A program made the translations under genes and the position numbers. The notes below the pieces were generated by a model. The model ran no database searches. It was not told the origin of the DNA and worked only from the letters and a program-made list of their open reading frames with translations. From NCBI RefSeq assembly GCF_002577195.1, contig NZ_NULG01000015.1, positions 1 to 37,201 on the forward strand: a stretch of DNA of 37,201 nt, written 5' to 3'. The DNA is from Bacillus sp. AFS041924. Lineage in GTDB: Bacteria; Bacillota; Bacilli; Bacillales; Bacillaceae_G. Shown here in pieces: positions 10,693 through 20,747 of the stretch (positions within the stretch are counted from its first letter, which is position 1; the number at the start of each line of letters is the position of its first letter).

Positions 10693-11478
10693 TTGAAGAC
10701 TAAGAAGTACCAAATGCTGGTTACAGTTCTTTTCTTAGTAGTCGTGTTAGCGGGATGTTCACAGACGAACCAACCGATTACATCCGAAAGTACGGGGATT
10801 TGGAATGAGTATTTCGTATATCCACTATCATGGTTAATCACAGCTGTATCAGAAATTTTTGGTGGAAGCTATGGAATGGGGATTATTATCGTAACAATTT
10901 TAATTCGTTTAGCATTATTACCATTAATGATAAAACAAATTAAAAGTACGAAAGCAATGCAGTCAATTCAGCCTGAAATGTTGAAACTTAGAGAAAAATA
11001 TTCTTCTAAAGATCAAAAAACAGTTCAAAAATTAAATGAAGAAACAATGAAGTTATACCAACAACATGGTGTGAATCCTTTATCAGGATGTTTACCTATT
11101 TTTATTCAAATGCCAATCTTAATTGCCTTCTATCATGCGATAATGAGAACAATGGAGATTAAAGCACATGACTTCTTATGGTTCCAGTTAGGTCATCCAG
11201 ATCCAATTTATGCTTTACCTATCATTGCTGGTTTGACAACTTTCATTCAACAAAAGGTATCAATGAATACTGGTACTATGACAGGGCCTGCTGCTCAACA
11301 AATGAAAATCATGCTTTATGTAATGCCAATCATGATTTTAGTATTTGCTGTTAAATTACCTTCTGCTTTAGCACTTTATTGGGGCGTTGGTAATACATTT
11401 ATGATTATCCAAACATTATTGGTTAATAGAGGTAATAATACCGAACAAAATAACAGTGTAGGAGGGGCTAGTAAGTGA
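10693..11478 (+). CDS. yidC: Membrane protein insertase YidC/Oxa1 (SpoIIIJ type)
   Basis: This enzyme inserts and folds membrane proteins; the SpoIIIJ paralogue of B. subtilis is also needed for forespore development. The 261-residue protein starts at a TTG preceded by AAGGAGG. A lipoprotein signal peptide ends in LAGC, with Cys22 as the lipidated residue. The Oxa1 core follows with about five membrane spans and the hydrophilic-groove arginine R72 in [10 protein letters not shown]. The conserved [11 protein letters not shown] segment is near residue 137. It overlaps khpB by four bases, implying translational coupling. A second paralogue (YqjG) may exist elsewhere. Confidence 0.96.
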   Translation: MKTKKYQMLVTVLFLVVVLAGCSQTNQPITSESTGIWNEYFVYPLSWLITAVSEIFGGSYGMGIIIVTILIRLALLPLMIKQIKSTKAMQSIQPEMLKLREKYSSKDQKTVQKLNEETMKLYQQHGVNPLSGCLPIFIQMPILIAFYHAIMRTMEIKAHDFLWFQLGHPDPIYALPIIAGLTTFIQQKVSMNTGTMTGPAAQQMKIMLYVMPIMILVFAVKLPSALALYWGVGNTFMIIQTLLVNRGNNTEQNNSVGGASK

Positions 11479-12113
11479 GAGAAGTAACTGCTACTGGTCA
11501 AACAATCGAACAAGCAGTTCAAATAGCACTTCAGCAACTTAGTTCAACAGAAGAAGAAGTAGAAATCAAAGTAATCGAAGACGGTAAAAAAGGATTTTTA
11601 GGATTTGGTGCTAAACCTGCTAAAGTATTAGTTGTTAAAAAGAAGACATTAATCGAAAAAACTTACGACTATCTTCTAAATATCGTTAAGAGTCTTGATG
11701 AGACTGCAGATGTACACTTTGAGTTACAGGGTACTAAAGAACAAACTTTCTTATTTACAATTAAGGGTGATAAGGTCGCTCTTATTATTGGGAAAAGAGG
11801 AAATACTTTAAATGCTCTTCAATTCTTAGTTCAAACATATGTAAATCGACATTCAAAACAATTAATTCATGTTGTTGTAGACGCAGAGAACTATCGATTA
11901 AAACGTAAGGAATCACTTGAAATTCTTGCGAAAAAAACTGCTCAAACGGTTTTGAAAACAAGAAAAGCTGTTTCCTTAGAGCCAATGCCTTCTTTTGAAA
12001 GAAAAATTATACATCATATACTGACGGATATGCCGAATATCTCTACAAAGTCTGTAGGTCAAGATCCACATCGTCAATTAGTAATAGATTTTAAGAAACC
12101 AATTAAGGGTTAA
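11475..12113 (+). CDS. khpB: RNA-binding protein KhpB/Jag
   Basis: KhpB (Jag, EloR) is an RNA-binding protein linked in Firmicutes to cell elongation and division through post-transcriptional control, acting with KhpA. The 212 residues show an N-terminal Jag domain (to about 52, with [12 protein letters not shown]), a KH domain with the GKRG loop around residue 102-105, and a C-terminal R3H domain with [10 protein letters not shown]. The GTG start lies in the yidC stop codon overlap, with GGAGGGG eight bases upstream. The stop codon sits in the loop of the operon terminator. Confidence 0.94.
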   Translation: MREVTATGQTIEQAVQIALQQLSSTEEEVEIKVIEDGKKGFLGFGAKPAKVLVVKKKTLIEKTYDYLLNIVKSLDETADVHFELQGTKEQTFLFTIKGDKVALIIGKRGNTLNALQFLVQTYVNRHSKQLIHVVVDAENYRLKRKESLEILAKKTAQTVLKTRKAVSLEPMPSFERKIIHHILTDMPNISTKSVGQDPHRQLVIDFKKPIKG

Positions 12114-12130
12114 TCCTTAATTGGTTTTTT
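12096..12130 (+). terminator. Terminator of the rpmH-khpB operon
   Basis: A perfect 13-bp stem (12096-12108 with 12115-12127) and 6-base loop are followed by T residues. The khpB stop codon (12111-12113) lies within the loop, so translating ribosomes must melt or cover the 5' arm. Confidence 0.88.
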
Positions 12131-12156
12131 ATTGTTCCACTTTCGAGTCATTTAAG

Positions 12157-12184
12157 TTTACTTGCACTTTTGTACGGTTATAAT
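12157..12184 (+). promoter_or_regulatory. Probable sigma-A promoter of mnmE
   Basis: TTTACT (12157-12162) and a perfect TATAAT (12179-12184) are 16 bases apart, about 95 bases upstream of mnmE and after the khpB terminator. The -35 is only four of six, so confidence is moderate. Confidence 0.5.
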
Positions 12185-12279
12185 ATAAAAACATTCATTT
12201 ATAAAATTCTTTATGCTATGCTATAGATTTAGAAGTAACATGTTGACAAATGTTTAACATGCTCCGAGGTGGTTTTCTA

Positions 12280-13656
12280 ATGGAATTTGATACAATTACA
12301 GCAATATCGACACCAAAAGGCGAAGGTGCAATTGCCATCGTTCGCTTAAGTGGTGATGAAGCTGTTCAAATAGCTAATAAATTATTTAAAGAAAAAGATT
12401 TAAATATAGTGGATTCACATACTATTCATTACGGACATTTAGTTGATCCAACTTCCGGGAATACTGTTGAAGAAGTTATGGTCTCAGTATTAAGAGCGCC
12501 TAAAACGTTCACACGTGAAGATGTTATCGAAATAAATTGTCATGGTGGTATTTTTTCGGTTAACAAAGTACTAGAATTAGTTCTTTCACAAGGAGCTAGA
12601 TTAGCTGAGCCTGGTGAATTTACAAAAAGAGCATTTCTAAACGGTCGAATCGACTTATCTCAAGCCGAAGCAGTAATGGATTTAATTCGTTCAAAGACTG
12701 ACCGAGCAATGGCTATTGCAATGAATCAAGTTGAAGGTCGTTTATCTAAGCTAGTTAATAGTTTGAGACAAACATTATTAGAGATACTTGCTCATATTGA
12801 AGTGAATATTGATTATCCTGAATATGATGATGTTGAAGAAATGACGAATACCGTTTTAATTGAAAAAGCGAAAACGGTTCGAGTTGAAATACAAAAACTA
12901 CTAGAAACATCAAAGCAAGGTAAGATTTTGCGTGAAGGACTATCTACCGTCATAATAGGTAGACCAAATGTTGGAAAGTCATCTCTTTTAAATACACTTG
13001 TCCAGGAAAGCAAAGCAATTGTAACCGATATCCCAGGTACAACTAGAGATGTAATTGAAGAATACGTTAATGTAAAAGGTGTTCCATTACGACTAATTGA
13101 TACAGCTGGTATTCGTGAGACGAAAGATGTTGTAGAAGCAATTGGTGTCGAAAGATCTAAAAAAGTATTAAATTTGGCCGATTTAGTTTTATTTGTTTTA
13201 AATAATAACGAACAATTAAGTGAAGAAGACCGTAAATTATTTGGTGAGATGAGCGGTAAAGATGTAATTGTTATCATTAATAAAACAGATTTGTCACAAA
13301 AGCTTGATATGAATGAAGTAAAAGCATTAATTGGTAATGCTACAATTGTGTCAACTTCATTGAAAGAAGAAAAAGGCATTGATGATTTAGAAAAGGCCAT
13401 TGCTGACTTATATTTTGAAGGGCAAATTGAGGCTCAGGATTTAACTTATTTATCTAATGCTAGACATATTGCTTTATTAAAACAATCAGAACAGACAATT
13501 AATGATGCAATTGAAGCAATGAAAAATGGAATGCCAATTGATTTAGTACAGATTGACTTAACAAGGGCGTGGGAATTGTTAGGTGAAATCGTTGGAGATA
13601 CAGTTCAGGAAAGTTTAATCAACCAGTTATTTTCTCAGTTTTGTTTAGGAAAATAA
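12280..13656 (+). CDS. mnmE: tRNA-modifying GTPase MnmE
   Basis: MnmE, with MnmG, installs the carboxymethylaminomethyl group on wobble U34 of certain tRNAs. The start is placed at the ATG at 12280, seven bases after GAGGTGG, giving 458 residues (family usual) beginning [20 protein letters not shown]. Domains are an N-terminal tetrahydrofolate-binding domain, a helical domain interrupted by a Ras-like G domain with [24 protein letters not shown] and NKTD, and the C-terminal CLGK motif with the catalytic cysteine. mnmG follows 20 bases later, so both partners are made from one transcript. Confidence 0.97.
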   Translation: MEFDTITAISTPKGEGAIAIVRLSGDEAVQIANKLFKEKDLNIVDSHTIHYGHLVDPTSGNTVEEVMVSVLRAPKTFTREDVIEINCHGGIFSVNKVLELVLSQGARLAEPGEFTKRAFLNGRIDLSQAEAVMDLIRSKTDRAMAIAMNQVEGRLSKLVNSLRQTLLEILAHIEVNIDYPEYDDVEEMTNTVLIEKAKTVRVEIQKLLETSKQGKILREGLSTVIIGRPNVGKSSLLNTLVQESKAIVTDIPGTTRDVIEEYVNVKGVPLRLIDTAGIRETKDVVEAIGVERSKKVLNLADLVLFVLNNNEQLSEEDRKLFGEMSGKDVIVIINKTDLSQKLDMNEVKALIGNATIVSTSLKEEKGIDDLEKAIADLYFEGQIEAQDLTYLSNARHIALLKQSEQTINDAIEAMKNGMPIDLVQIDLTRAWELLGEIVGDTVQESLINQLFSQFCLGK

Positions 13657-13676
13657 AATGGTTAGGAGGAGAAAAA

Positions 13677-15563
13677 ATGAGTTTTGAAGCAGGCAATTAT
13701 GATGTAATCGTTATTGGCGCTGGTCACGCCGGATGTGAAGCCGGGTTAGCATCTGCTCGTATGGGTGCAAATACATTAATGCTGACAATAAATCTTGATA
13801 TGGTAGCCTTTATGCCTTGTAATCCGTCAGTAGGTGGACCTGCCAAGGGGATTGTTGTACGCGAAATCGATGCGCTTGGTGGTGAAATGGGTCGAAATAT
13901 CGATAAAACACATATTCAAATGAGAATGTTAAATACGGGGAAAGGTCCTGCAGTACGTGCTTTACGTGCTCAAGCGGATAAATTTGCGTATCAACATGAA
14001 TTAAAGAAAACAATTGAAAATACAGAAAACCTAACACTAAAACAAGGTTTAGTAGAAAGATTAATTGTAGAAGATGGGCAATGTACAGGTGTAATTACAC
14101 AAACTGGTGCTATTTATCGTTCAAAGACAGTGGTCATTACAACTGGTACTTTCTTACGTGGAGAAATTATTGTAGGAGAATTAAAATACTCAAGTGGTCC
14201 TAATAACCAACAACCAGCAATTAAGCTTTCTGAGCATTTAGAGGAATTAGGAATCGAGCTTGTTCGTTTTAAAACAGGTACACCTCCGCGTGTAAATAGT
14301 CATAGTATTGATTACTCAAAGACAGAAATACAACCAGGAGATGCTGTACCTCGTGCATTTTCATTCGAAACAGAACCGGTTGAAACAGAACAAATTCCGT
14401 GTTGGCTAACTTATACAAGTGAAACAACACATCAAATTATCGACGACAACTTACACCGTTCGCCTATGTACTCTGGTATGATTAAAGGAACAGGGCCACG
14501 TTATTGTCCTTCAATTGAGGATAAAGTTGTTCGATTTAATGATAAACCAAGACACCAAATTTTCTTAGAGCCAGAAGGTAGAAACACTCAAGAAGTTTAT
14601 GTTCAAGGATTATCAACTAGTTTACCAGAAGATGTACAAGAAAGAATGCTACGTTCGATTGCAGGTCTTGAGAATGTTCAAATGATGAGAACTGGTTACG
14701 CAATTGAATATGATGCGATTGTTCCAACACAATTATGGCCAACATTAGAACTTAAGCCAATTAAGAACCTATATACTGCAGGTCAAATTAATGGTACTTC
14801 AGGTTATGAAGAAGCAGCTGGTCAAGGCTTAATGGCAGGAATTAACGCAGCATGTCGTTCTTTAGATAAAGAAGAGGTAATTTTAGATCGCTCTGAAGCC
14901 TATATCGGTGTTTTAATTGATGACTTAGTAACAAAAGGTACAAATGAACCGTACCGTCTTCTTACTTCTAGAGCAGAATATCGTCTATTACTACGTCATG
15001 ACAACGCTGATTTACGATTAACAAAAATAGGTCAAAAACTTGGTTTAATATCTGATGAAAGATATGCTGAGTTCGAACAAAAGAAAATGTTAATTGAAGA
15101 AGAAATCGAGCGTTTAAAAGCTACTCAATTAAGACCGACAAAAGAAGTTCAGGAATTAATTGCTCAAAATGGTGGTAGCGAACTAAAAGACGGAATTAAG
15201 GCGGCTGATTTACTACGTCGACCAGAAATGCTTTATGAGCATATTGAGATTCTTACTCCATCTGAAAAGGAATTACATCCAGATGTTAAAGAGCAAGTTG
15301 AAATACAAATTAAGTATGAAGGTTATATTGAAAAATCATTAAACCAAGTAGAACGTATGAAAAGAATGGATTTAAAGAAAATCCCTGAAAATATCGATTA
15401 TCAAGCAATTCATGGCCTTGCTACTGAAGCAAGACAAAAGCTTGAGCAAGTACGCCCGCTATCAGTAGGTCAAGCTTCTCGTATATCTGGTGTTAATCCG
15501 GCAGATATTTCAATTCTACTTGTTTATTTAGAACAAGGAAAAATTGCAAGAATATCGAACTAA
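13677..15563 (+). CDS. mnmG: tRNA uridine modification enzyme MnmG (GidA)
   Basis: MnmG is the FAD-dependent partner of MnmE in cmnm5U34 formation. The ATG at 13677 follows AGGAGGA by six bases; the upstream in-frame start at 13641 would overlap mnmE and extend past the conserved N-terminus. The 628 residues show the Rossmann FAD motif [12 protein letters not shown] near residue 12, the conserved [11 protein letters not shown], a second [13 protein letters not shown] block with a conserved Cys, and [13 protein letters not shown]. Length equals that of B. subtilis GidA. It is followed 21 bases later by rsmG. Confidence 0.97.
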   Translation: MSFEAGNYDVIVIGAGHAGCEAGLASARMGANTLMLTINLDMVAFMPCNPSVGGPAKGIVVREIDALGGEMGRNIDKTHIQMRMLNTGKGPAVRALRAQADKFAYQHELKKTIENTENLTLKQGLVERLIVEDGQCTGVITQTGAIYRSKTVVITTGTFLRGEIIVGELKYSSGPNNQQPAIKLSEHLEELGIELVRFKTGTPPRVNSHSIDYSKTEIQPGDAVPRAFSFETEPVETEQIPCWLTYTSETTHQIIDDNLHRSPMYSGMIKGTGPRYCPSIEDKVVRFNDKPRHQIFLEPEGRNTQEVYVQGLSTSLPEDVQERMLRSIAGLENVQMMRTGYAIEYDAIVPTQLWPTLELKPIKNLYTAGQINGTSGYEEAAGQGLMAGINAACRSLDKEEVILDRSEAYIGVLIDDLVTKGTNEPYRLLTSRAEYRLLLRHDNADLRLTKIGQKLGLISDERYAEFEQKKMLIEEEIERLKATQLRPTKEVQELIAQNGGSELKDGIKAADLLRRPEMLYEHIEILTPSEKELHPDVKEQVEIQIKYEGYIEKSLNQVERMKRMDLKKIPENIDYQAIHGLATEARQKLEQVRPLSVGQASRISGVNPADISILLVYLEQGKIARISN

Positions 15564-15584
15564 TAATAGATAGGGGTATTACTA

Positions 15585-16304
15585 GTGAATAAAGAACAAT
15601 TTATCGCTGCACTTAAAGATAAAGGAATTCATTTATCAGATTTTCAATTAAAGCAATTTGATATATATTTCCACACTTTAGTTGAGTGGAACAATAAAAT
15701 GAACTTAACTGCTATTACAGAAGAAGAAGAAGTGTATTTAAAGCATTTTTATGATTCAATTAGTGCTTCCTTTTATTTCGACTTCAATGATGAAATCACT
15801 TTATGTGATATTGGTGCAGGAGCGGGCTTCCCTTCTATACCAATTAAAATATGTTTCCCATCTATCAAATTAACGATCGTAGATTCCCTTCAAAAAAGGA
15901 TTACATTTTTGAATCACTTAGCGAAGGAATTACAATTAGAGAAAGTAACATTTATTCATGATCGTGCAGAAACTTTTGCTAAAAGAACTGGTATGAGAGA
16001 GTCTTTCGATGTTGTAACTGCTAGAGCGGTTGCTAGAATGTCTGTGTTAACTGAATTATGCTTACCACTTGTTAGACCAAACGGATATTTTGTAGCGCTT
16101 AAAGGTGCTGCAGGACAAGATGAGTTAGAAAAAGCAAAATATGCAATTAAAACTCTTGGTGGAGAAGTTAAATCAATTAATCACTTTACTCTCCCAACTG
16201 AAGATAGTGATCGAAATATTGTTATAGTAGAAAAGAAACGTAAAACGCCATCTAAGTACCCTCGAAAACCGGGTACTCCTGGTAAAGAACCATTAGAAAT
16301 TTAA
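15585..16304 (+). CDS. rsmG: 16S rRNA m7G methyltransferase RsmG (GidB)
   Basis: RsmG methylates N7 of a conserved guanine in the 530 loop of 16S rRNA (G527 in E. coli numbering) using S-adenosylmethionine. The GTG-initiated 239-residue protein has the SAM-binding motif [16 protein letters not shown] and the downstream DVVTARAVA motif; the C-terminus is basic ([13 protein letters not shown]), as in Bacillus members. It is last in the mnmE-mnmG-rsmG cluster. Loss of the enzyme gives low-level streptomycin resistance in related bacteria; nothing here suggests a defect. Confidence 0.96.
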   Translation: MNKEQFIAALKDKGIHLSDFQLKQFDIYFHTLVEWNNKMNLTAITEEEEVYLKHFYDSISASFYFDFNDEITLCDIGAGAGFPSIPIKICFPSIKLTIVDSLQKRITFLNHLAKELQLEKVTFIHDRAETFAKRTGMRESFDVVTARAVARMSVLTELCLPLVRPNGYFVALKGAAGQDELEKAKYAIKTLGGEVKSINHFTLPTEDSDRNIVIVEKKRKTPSKYPRKPGTPGKEPLEI

Positions 16305-16321
16305 TATGATAAACTAACAAA

Positions 16322-16337
16322 TGTTTCACGTGAAACA
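16322..16337. promoter_or_regulatory. parS site upstream of noc
   Basis: This is an exact match to the ParB-binding palindrome TGTTTCACGTGAAACA. It sits in the centre of a longer perfect palindrome covering 16316-16343 in the rsmG-noc spacer. ParB (encoded 1.8 kb downstream) would nucleate here and spread. The location suggests both segregation and possible local effects on noc transcription. Confidence 0.92.
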
Positions 16338-16389
16338 TTTGTTATGTTTATTCTATTGTGAACGAAATTCTAAAAGGGTGGGAATCACA

Positions 16390-17247
16390 TTGAAAAGCAC
16401 ATTATCTAGGTTATTTGGCTTATCGGAAAAAGAGAGTAATGATGATGTTCGATCTTCGGTTTCAAGCAATGAAGTTATTCGCCAAATTCCAGTATCAGAA
16501 ATTGTACCGAATCAGTATCAGCCTAGAACATTCTTTGATGATGAGAAAATTAAAGAACTAGCGCTAACAATTCGAACTCATGGTATTATTCAACCAATTG
16601 TTGTAAGGGAAATTAGACCAAACTTTTATGAAATAATTGCCGGGGAAAGAAGATTTAGAGCTGTTTCCTCTTTAGAGTGGGATACAATTCCTGCGATTGT
16701 AAAAACGTTTAATGATACAGAGACTGCCTCTGTCGCTCTAATCGAAAATTTACAACGTGAAGAATTATCTCCTTTTGAAGAAGCAGTTGCTTATCAAAAA
16801 CTAATTGATTTACATAACTTAACTCAAGAGGCACTAGCTCAGCGATTAGGTAAAGGACAATCGACAGTTGCAAACAAATTAAGATTATTGAAACTTCCAG
16901 GGGAAATACAACAAGCCTTATTGGACAAGTCAATTACGGAACGTCACGCAAGAGCACTTATTCCGCTTAAGCTGCCTCAGTTACAAATTACTCTTCTCCA
17001 GGAAATAATTGAAAAACAATTAAATGTAAAACAAACTGAGGATCGAGTAGTAACTTTACTTACAGAAACAGAAAAAAAACCAAAGGCTAAGCGTAAATTT
17101 AAGGCCATTAGTAAAGATATTAGAATTGCGATGAATACAATTCGCGAATCCTTACAGATGGTGACTAAAACAGGAATGAATATTGATAGTCAGGAAGAAG
17201 AACATGATGACTATTACCAAATAACTATTAAAATACCAAAAAAATAA
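16390..17247 (+). CDS. noc: Nucleoid occlusion protein Noc
   Basis: Noc is a ParB-family CTPase that binds Noc-binding sites, associates with the membrane and blocks FtsZ assembly over the nucleoid. The start is the TTG at 16390 after GGGTGGG, giving 285 residues beginning [15 protein letters not shown], an N-terminal amphipathic sequence like the membrane-targeting helix of B. subtilis Noc; the longer frame from 16321 would start inside the parS palindrome. The ParB/Srx CTP motif GERRFRA and the helix-turn-helix [20 protein letters not shown] are clear. Assignment as Noc rather than ParB rests on the N-terminus and its place before soj. Confidence 0.95.
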   Translation: MKSTLSRLFGLSEKESNDDVRSSVSSNEVIRQIPVSEIVPNQYQPRTFFDDEKIKELALTIRTHGIIQPIVVREIRPNFYEIIAGERRFRAVSSLEWDTIPAIVKTFNDTETASVALIENLQREELSPFEEAVAYQKLIDLHNLTQEALAQRLGKGQSTVANKLRLLKLPGEIQQALLDKSITERHARALIPLKLPQLQITLLQEIIEKQLNVKQTEDRVVTLLTETEKKPKAKRKFKAISKDIRIAMNTIRESLQMVTKTGMNIDSQEEEHDDYYQITIKIPKK

Positions 17248-17252
17248 ATTCT

Positions 17253-17285
17253 AAATTCACCTCTTTTCAGTGGTGAATTTTTTTT
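17253..17285 (+). terminator. Terminator of noc
   Basis: A 9-bp stem (17253-17261 with 17272-17280) and 10-base loop are followed by continuous T to 17285. It separates noc from parA-parB. Confidence 0.82.
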
Positions 17286-17370
17286 ATCATTTTTAAATCT
17301 AAACACAATGATGAATCTATTCATGGTAGAATAGAATATAAGAATTGTTGTGGAAGGAGTAGATTACATA

Positions 17371-18132
17371 GTGGTTAAAGTAATCTCTATAGCTAATCAA
17401 AAAGGTGGTGTTGGTAAGACTACAACATCCGTTAACTTGGGTGCTTGTTTAGCTCACTTAGGAAAAAAAGTATTACTTGTCGATATAGATCCTCAAGGGA
17501 ATGCAACTAGTGGTATTGGAATTGAAAAAGCTGACGTGAATCAGTGTGTATACAATGTATTAGTTGATGATGTTGAAGCGAAAAATGTTATTTTAAACAC
17601 TGCTATTCCAAATTTCGATATTATTCCAGCAACAATTCAACTTGCTGGGGCAGAAATTGAATTAGTCCCTACTATTTCTAGAGAAGTACGATTAAAGCGT
17701 GCTTTAGATACAGTCAAAGGTAACTATGATTATATTTTAATAGATTGTCCCCCATCATTAGGCTTATTAACGTTAAACTCACTAACTGCGTCTGATTCTA
17801 TTATTATTCCTGTTCAGTGTGAATATTACGCACTTGAAGGATTAAGTCAGTTATTAAGTACTGTTCGTTTAGTACAAAAACATTTAAATAAAAATTTAGC
17901 AATCGAAGGCGTATTATTAACGATGTTAGATGCTCGTACAAATTTAGGACTTCAAGTTATTGAAGAAGTAAAAAAATATTTTCAGGATCGTGTCTATAAG
18001 TCAATTATTCCAAGAAATGTACGCTTAAGTGAAGCACCGAGTCATGGAAAACCGATCATTACATATGATCCAAAGTCTAGAGGTGCAGAAGTATATCTTG
18101 AACTAGCAAAGGAAGTGATTGATAATGGCTAA
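17371..18132 (+). CDS. parA: Chromosome partitioning ATPase ParA (Soj)
   Basis: Soj is the Walker-type ATPase that works with Spo0J in origin segregation and regulates DnaA activity. The GTG at 17371, 11 bases after AAGGAG, gives 253 residues as in B. subtilis; the in-frame GTG at 17350 overlaps the ribosome site. The deviant Walker A motif KGGVGKTT is near residue 12, followed by DIDPQGNATSG and DCPPSLGLLT. Its 3' end overlaps parB by eight bases, so the two are translationally coupled. Confidence 0.97.
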   Translation: MVKVISIANQKGGVGKTTTSVNLGACLAHLGKKVLLVDIDPQGNATSGIGIEKADVNQCVYNVLVDDVEAKNVILNTAIPNFDIIPATIQLAGAEIELVPTISREVRLKRALDTVKGNYDYILIDCPPSLGLLTLNSLTASDSIIIPVQCEYYALEGLSQLLSTVRLVQKHLNKNLAIEGVLLTMLDARTNLGLQVIEEVKKYFQDRVYKSIIPRNVRLSEAPSHGKPIITYDPKSRGAEVYLELAKEVIDNG

Positions 18133-18961
18133 AGGTTTAGGTAAGGGTATTGGAGCGTTTTTTCAAGATATCAATCAACACGAAGAGTTAGTTCAAGAAA
18201 TTGAACTTAAAGAACTTAGACCTAATCCATACCAACCTCGTAAAGTATTTGATGAAACTGCAATGTTAGAGTTAACTCAATCAGTAATTGAACATGGGAT
18301 ACTTCAACCAATTATTGCGAGAAAAAGTATAAAAGGTTTCCAAATCGTTGCTGGAGAAAGACGATACCGTGCTGCAAAAAATGCGGGTTTAAATACAGTC
18401 CCTGTTATTGTTAGAGAACTTTCTGAAGAACAAATGATGGAATTAGCTGTATTAGAAAATTTACAGCGAGATGATTTAAATCCTCTTGAAGAAGCTGAAG
18501 CATATCAAACATTAATTGAACAATTACATTTAACTCAAGAACAATTGGCAAAGAAGCTTGGCAAAAGTCGTCCGCATATTGCTAACTACTTAAGAATTTT
18601 AACCTTACCTAATTCTGTTCAAAAAATGGTTGAACAAGGTACGCTCTCAATGGGTCATGGTAGAGCACTTTTAGGTCTTAAACGTAAAGGGTTAATTGAG
18701 GGTACTGCGCTAAAAGTAATTGAAAAAAATCTAAGTGTTCGTGAAGTTGAAGCACTAGTTAATGATTTAAATGAAAATGTTTCACGTGAAACACCAAAAA
18801 AGAATTTAAATAAGAATATATTCTTTAGTGAGTATGAGGATATGTTACAAGAGAAGTTTGGAACTTCTGTTAAAATTAAATCAGCTAAAGATAAAGGGAA
18901 AATAGAAATTCAATTTTTTAATAAAGAAGATTTAGAAAGAATACTTTCTATCATTAAATAA
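18125..18961 (+). CDS. parB: Chromosome partitioning protein ParB (Spo0J)
   Basis: Spo0J is the CTP-dependent DNA clamp that loads at parS, recruits SMC and stimulates Soj ATPase. The ATG at 18125 gives 278 residues starting with the Soj-interacting motif MAKGLGKGIGAFF. The CTP-binding GERRYRAAK motif and the helix-turn-helix TQEQLAKKLGKSRPHIANYL are present, followed by a linker and a C-terminal dimerisation domain ending in the KIEIQFFNKEDLERIL stretch. A perfect parS (18778-18793) lies inside the gene and encodes the linker residues NVSRET, as the site within spo0J does in B. subtilis. Confidence 0.97.
   Translation: MAKGLGKGIGAFFQDINQHEELVQEIELKELRPNPYQPRKVFDETAMLELTQSVIEHGILQPIIARKSIKGFQIVAGERRYRAAKNAGLNTVPVIVRELSEEQMMELAVLENLQRDDLNPLEEAEAYQTLIEQLHLTQEQLAKKLGKSRPHIANYLRILTLPNSVQKMVEQGTLSMGHGRALLGLKRKGLIEGTALKVIEKNLSVREVEALVNDLNENVSRETPKKNLNKNIFFSEYEDMLQEKFGTSVKIKSAKDKGKIEIQFFNKEDLERILSIIK
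18778..18793. promoter_or_regulatory. parS site inside parB
   Basis: This is an exact TGTTTCACGTGAAACA palindrome within the parB coding sequence, read in frame as Val-Ser-Arg-Glu-Thr. B. subtilis also carries a parS in spo0J, so this is a conserved ParB loading site. Confidence 0.95.
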
Positions 18962-18970
18962 GTTATTCAT

Positions 18971-19025
18971 AGGGAATATTAATTGTGTTGGCTTCCAATG
19001 CATTTAATATTCCCTTTTGTTTTTA
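18971..19025 (+). terminator. Terminator of parA-parB
   Basis: A 12-bp outer stem (18971-18982 with 19004-19015) holds a small inner TTGG/CCAA hairpin and is followed by TTTGTTTTT. It ends just before the stop of the convergent yyaC gene. The opposite strand lacks a T run after the hairpin, so it mainly serves parB. Confidence 0.75.
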
Positions 19026-19032
19026 TGGGATG

Positions 19033-19620
19033 TCAAAAATCTAATTGGCAAGAATGTCTTCTTTCAGTTTCTTTTATAGAATTTGCAATAAACTTTGCCA
19101 TTTTCATTACGAGGCTTAATCTAGTATTTTGTAAAACGTAGAATTCCATAAAGCCACTAACATTTACCACACCAGTTAAGTTGATTTCACCTACTAAAGG
19201 TAATTCTTTTTTCATTGCAGCACCTGGTTTTAAAGGTCCATTAGATAAGCGTATGCTACCAATACTTTTTACTCGACCTAAACAAGCATCTACTGCGATA
19301 ATAAATGGATTGTTATACTTATTTTTAATTATTTCAAGTTGTTCTGAAAGATTTAACGCATGAATTGGCTCATCAAGAGTACCATAATAATGAAATCTAC
19401 TTAAGCTTAATTCTCCTAACATGGTTCCAACTAAAGGTCCCAAAGAGTCTCCAGTGGAACGGTCAGTTCCAATACATACAAAAACAATTTCTTTAGTGTG
19501 TACACTTGGAAGCGACTTACATAAACGATCTGCAAATCTGTTAATAGCGTTATCATCATCTAGAAATACAGAATAATCATCCTTGAATAGGTTACGCAAA
19601 GGATTTGCTGAAAATTGCAT
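19033..19620 (-). CDS. yyaC: Spore protease-like sporulation protein YyaC
   Basis: This 195-residue protein belongs to the YyaC family (DUF1256), distantly related to the germination protease GPR and made during sporulation in B. subtilis; its substrate is unknown. Family blocks seen are VCIGTDRSTGDSLGPLVG, GTLDEPIHALNL, IAVDACLGR and GPLKPGAAMKKELPLVGE. The ATG at 19620 follows AGGCGA. It is the only minus-strand gene right of the origin here, lying between parB and mscS as yyaC does near spo0J in B. subtilis. Its presence supports a spore-forming host. I could not identify a convincing sporulation-sigma promoter. Confidence 0.9.
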   Translation of the reverse strand: MQFSANPLRNLFKDDYSVFLDDDNAINRFADRLCKSLPSVHTKEIVFVCIGTDRSTGDSLGPLVGTMLGELSLSRFHYYGTLDEPIHALNLSEQLEIIKNKYNNPFIIAVDACLGRVKSIGSIRLSNGPLKPGAAMKKELPLVGEINLTGVVNVSGFMEFYVLQNTRLSLVMKMAKFIANSIKETERRHSCQLDF

Positions 19621-19813
19621 AATATCGCCTACTTTTCATTTAAGAGAGTAGTATCAGTTTATGCAAAATTTAAACAATTTATACTTTCGTCATCTAATCT
19701 TTGTTATTAAATTAAACTATTATTACATTTGATTATATTTGTAGTTTTAATGTGACATTTCGTTTAGTATTACGTTTGAAGTCATTTGAAATTAAATAGG
19801 GGGAAAGAGCAAA

Positions 19814-20710
19814 ATGAATAATGCGGCGGATACAATAGAGACAGCCGAAAAGACAATAAAAAAGAGTATGTTAACGCCAGAACAATGGGATACCATTTTT
19901 AGTTCTTCAATAAAAATAGCCTTAATTATCATCGCTTCAGTATTGGCCGTTAAACTTGGAAGAAAGTTAATCCGTAATCTCTTAAAGGTTAATGCTAGGG
20001 GCCCACTACAAGTATCAGAAAGAAGATCCGTAACACTTATAAAATTAATGGAAAATATACTTGCCTATGTAGTATTTTTCATTGCTGCCTTGACCATTCT
20101 TCCGATATTCGGAGTTGAAATTAAAGGTCTTTTAGTTGGAGCGGGAATTGGTGGTGTAGCAATCGGATTTGGTGCGCAAAGCTTAGTAAAAGATATTATT
20201 TCTGGATTTTTTATATTGTTTGAAGATCAGTTTTCAGTTGGAGACTATATAAGAGTTCAAACTTTTGAAGGAACAGTATTATCAATTGGATTAAAGACAA
20301 CAAAAATTAGAAGCTCAACTGGTGAACTTCATATTATTCAAAATGGAATGATTACGGAAGTAACTAATTTTTCATTACATAATGCGGTGGCTTTGGTAGA
20401 TATTAGTATTTCATATGAAGGCGATATTGAACACGCACAAAATGTAATTGAAGAACATTTAGAAACAATGCCAGATCGATATGAAGATATGGTAAATGTC
20501 CCTGAGTTTCTTGGAATACAAAATTTAGGTCCAACTGAAGTAACGTTACGAATCTCCTCAGAAGTTAAGGCAATGACACAGTTTAAAATTTCAAGAGCAA
20601 TTCGTAAAGAAATTAAGGAAGTACTTGCAAGAAATAACATAGAAATGCCATATCCAAAGATGGTATTATATAAACAACCAGAAACTAAAAATGAAAATGT
20701 GAATGTATAG
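19814..20710 (+). CDS. MscS-family mechanosensitive ion channel
   Basis: This 298-residue membrane protein is a small-conductance mechanosensitive channel that would release solutes on osmotic downshock. Two N-terminal hydrophobic spans (about residues 32-52 and 78-98) precede the pore-lining TM3 segment with the Gly/Ala-rich pattern LLVGAGIGGVAIGFGAQSLVKDIISGFFILFE, followed by the beta domain (FSVGDYIRVQTFEGTV) and the alpha-beta C-terminal domain. The start ATG follows AGGGGGAAAG. It precedes yyzM and ychF in the order usual near the Bacillus origin. A specific name is not assigned because several MscS paralogues exist in Bacilli. Confidence 0.93.
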   Translation: MNNAADTIETAEKTIKKSMLTPEQWDTIFSSSIKIALIIIASVLAVKLGRKLIRNLLKVNARGPLQVSERRSVTLIKLMENILAYVVFFIAALTILPIFGVEIKGLLVGAGIGGVAIGFGAQSLVKDIISGFFILFEDQFSVGDYIRVQTFEGTVLSIGLKTTKIRSSTGELHIIQNGMITEVTNFSLHNAVALVDISISYEGDIEHAQNVIEEHLETMPDRYEDMVNVPEFLGIQNLGPTEVTLRISSEVKAMTQFKISRAIRKEIKEVLARNNIEMPYPKMVLYKQPETKNENVNV

Positions 20711-20747
20711 TTTGTATGATATTATGTTAAGGATGTGAGATTTTCGC

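Noticed and set aside
12813-13400. 195-codon open frame antisense to mnmE
   Set aside because: It is a mirror of the strongly conserved MnmE G domain, has low-complexity Ser/Thr-rich content and no ribosome site.
16321-16389. Extended noc start at ATG 16321
   Set aside because: It begins within the parS palindrome with no ribosome site; the TTG at 16390 gives the expected membrane-targeting N-terminus.
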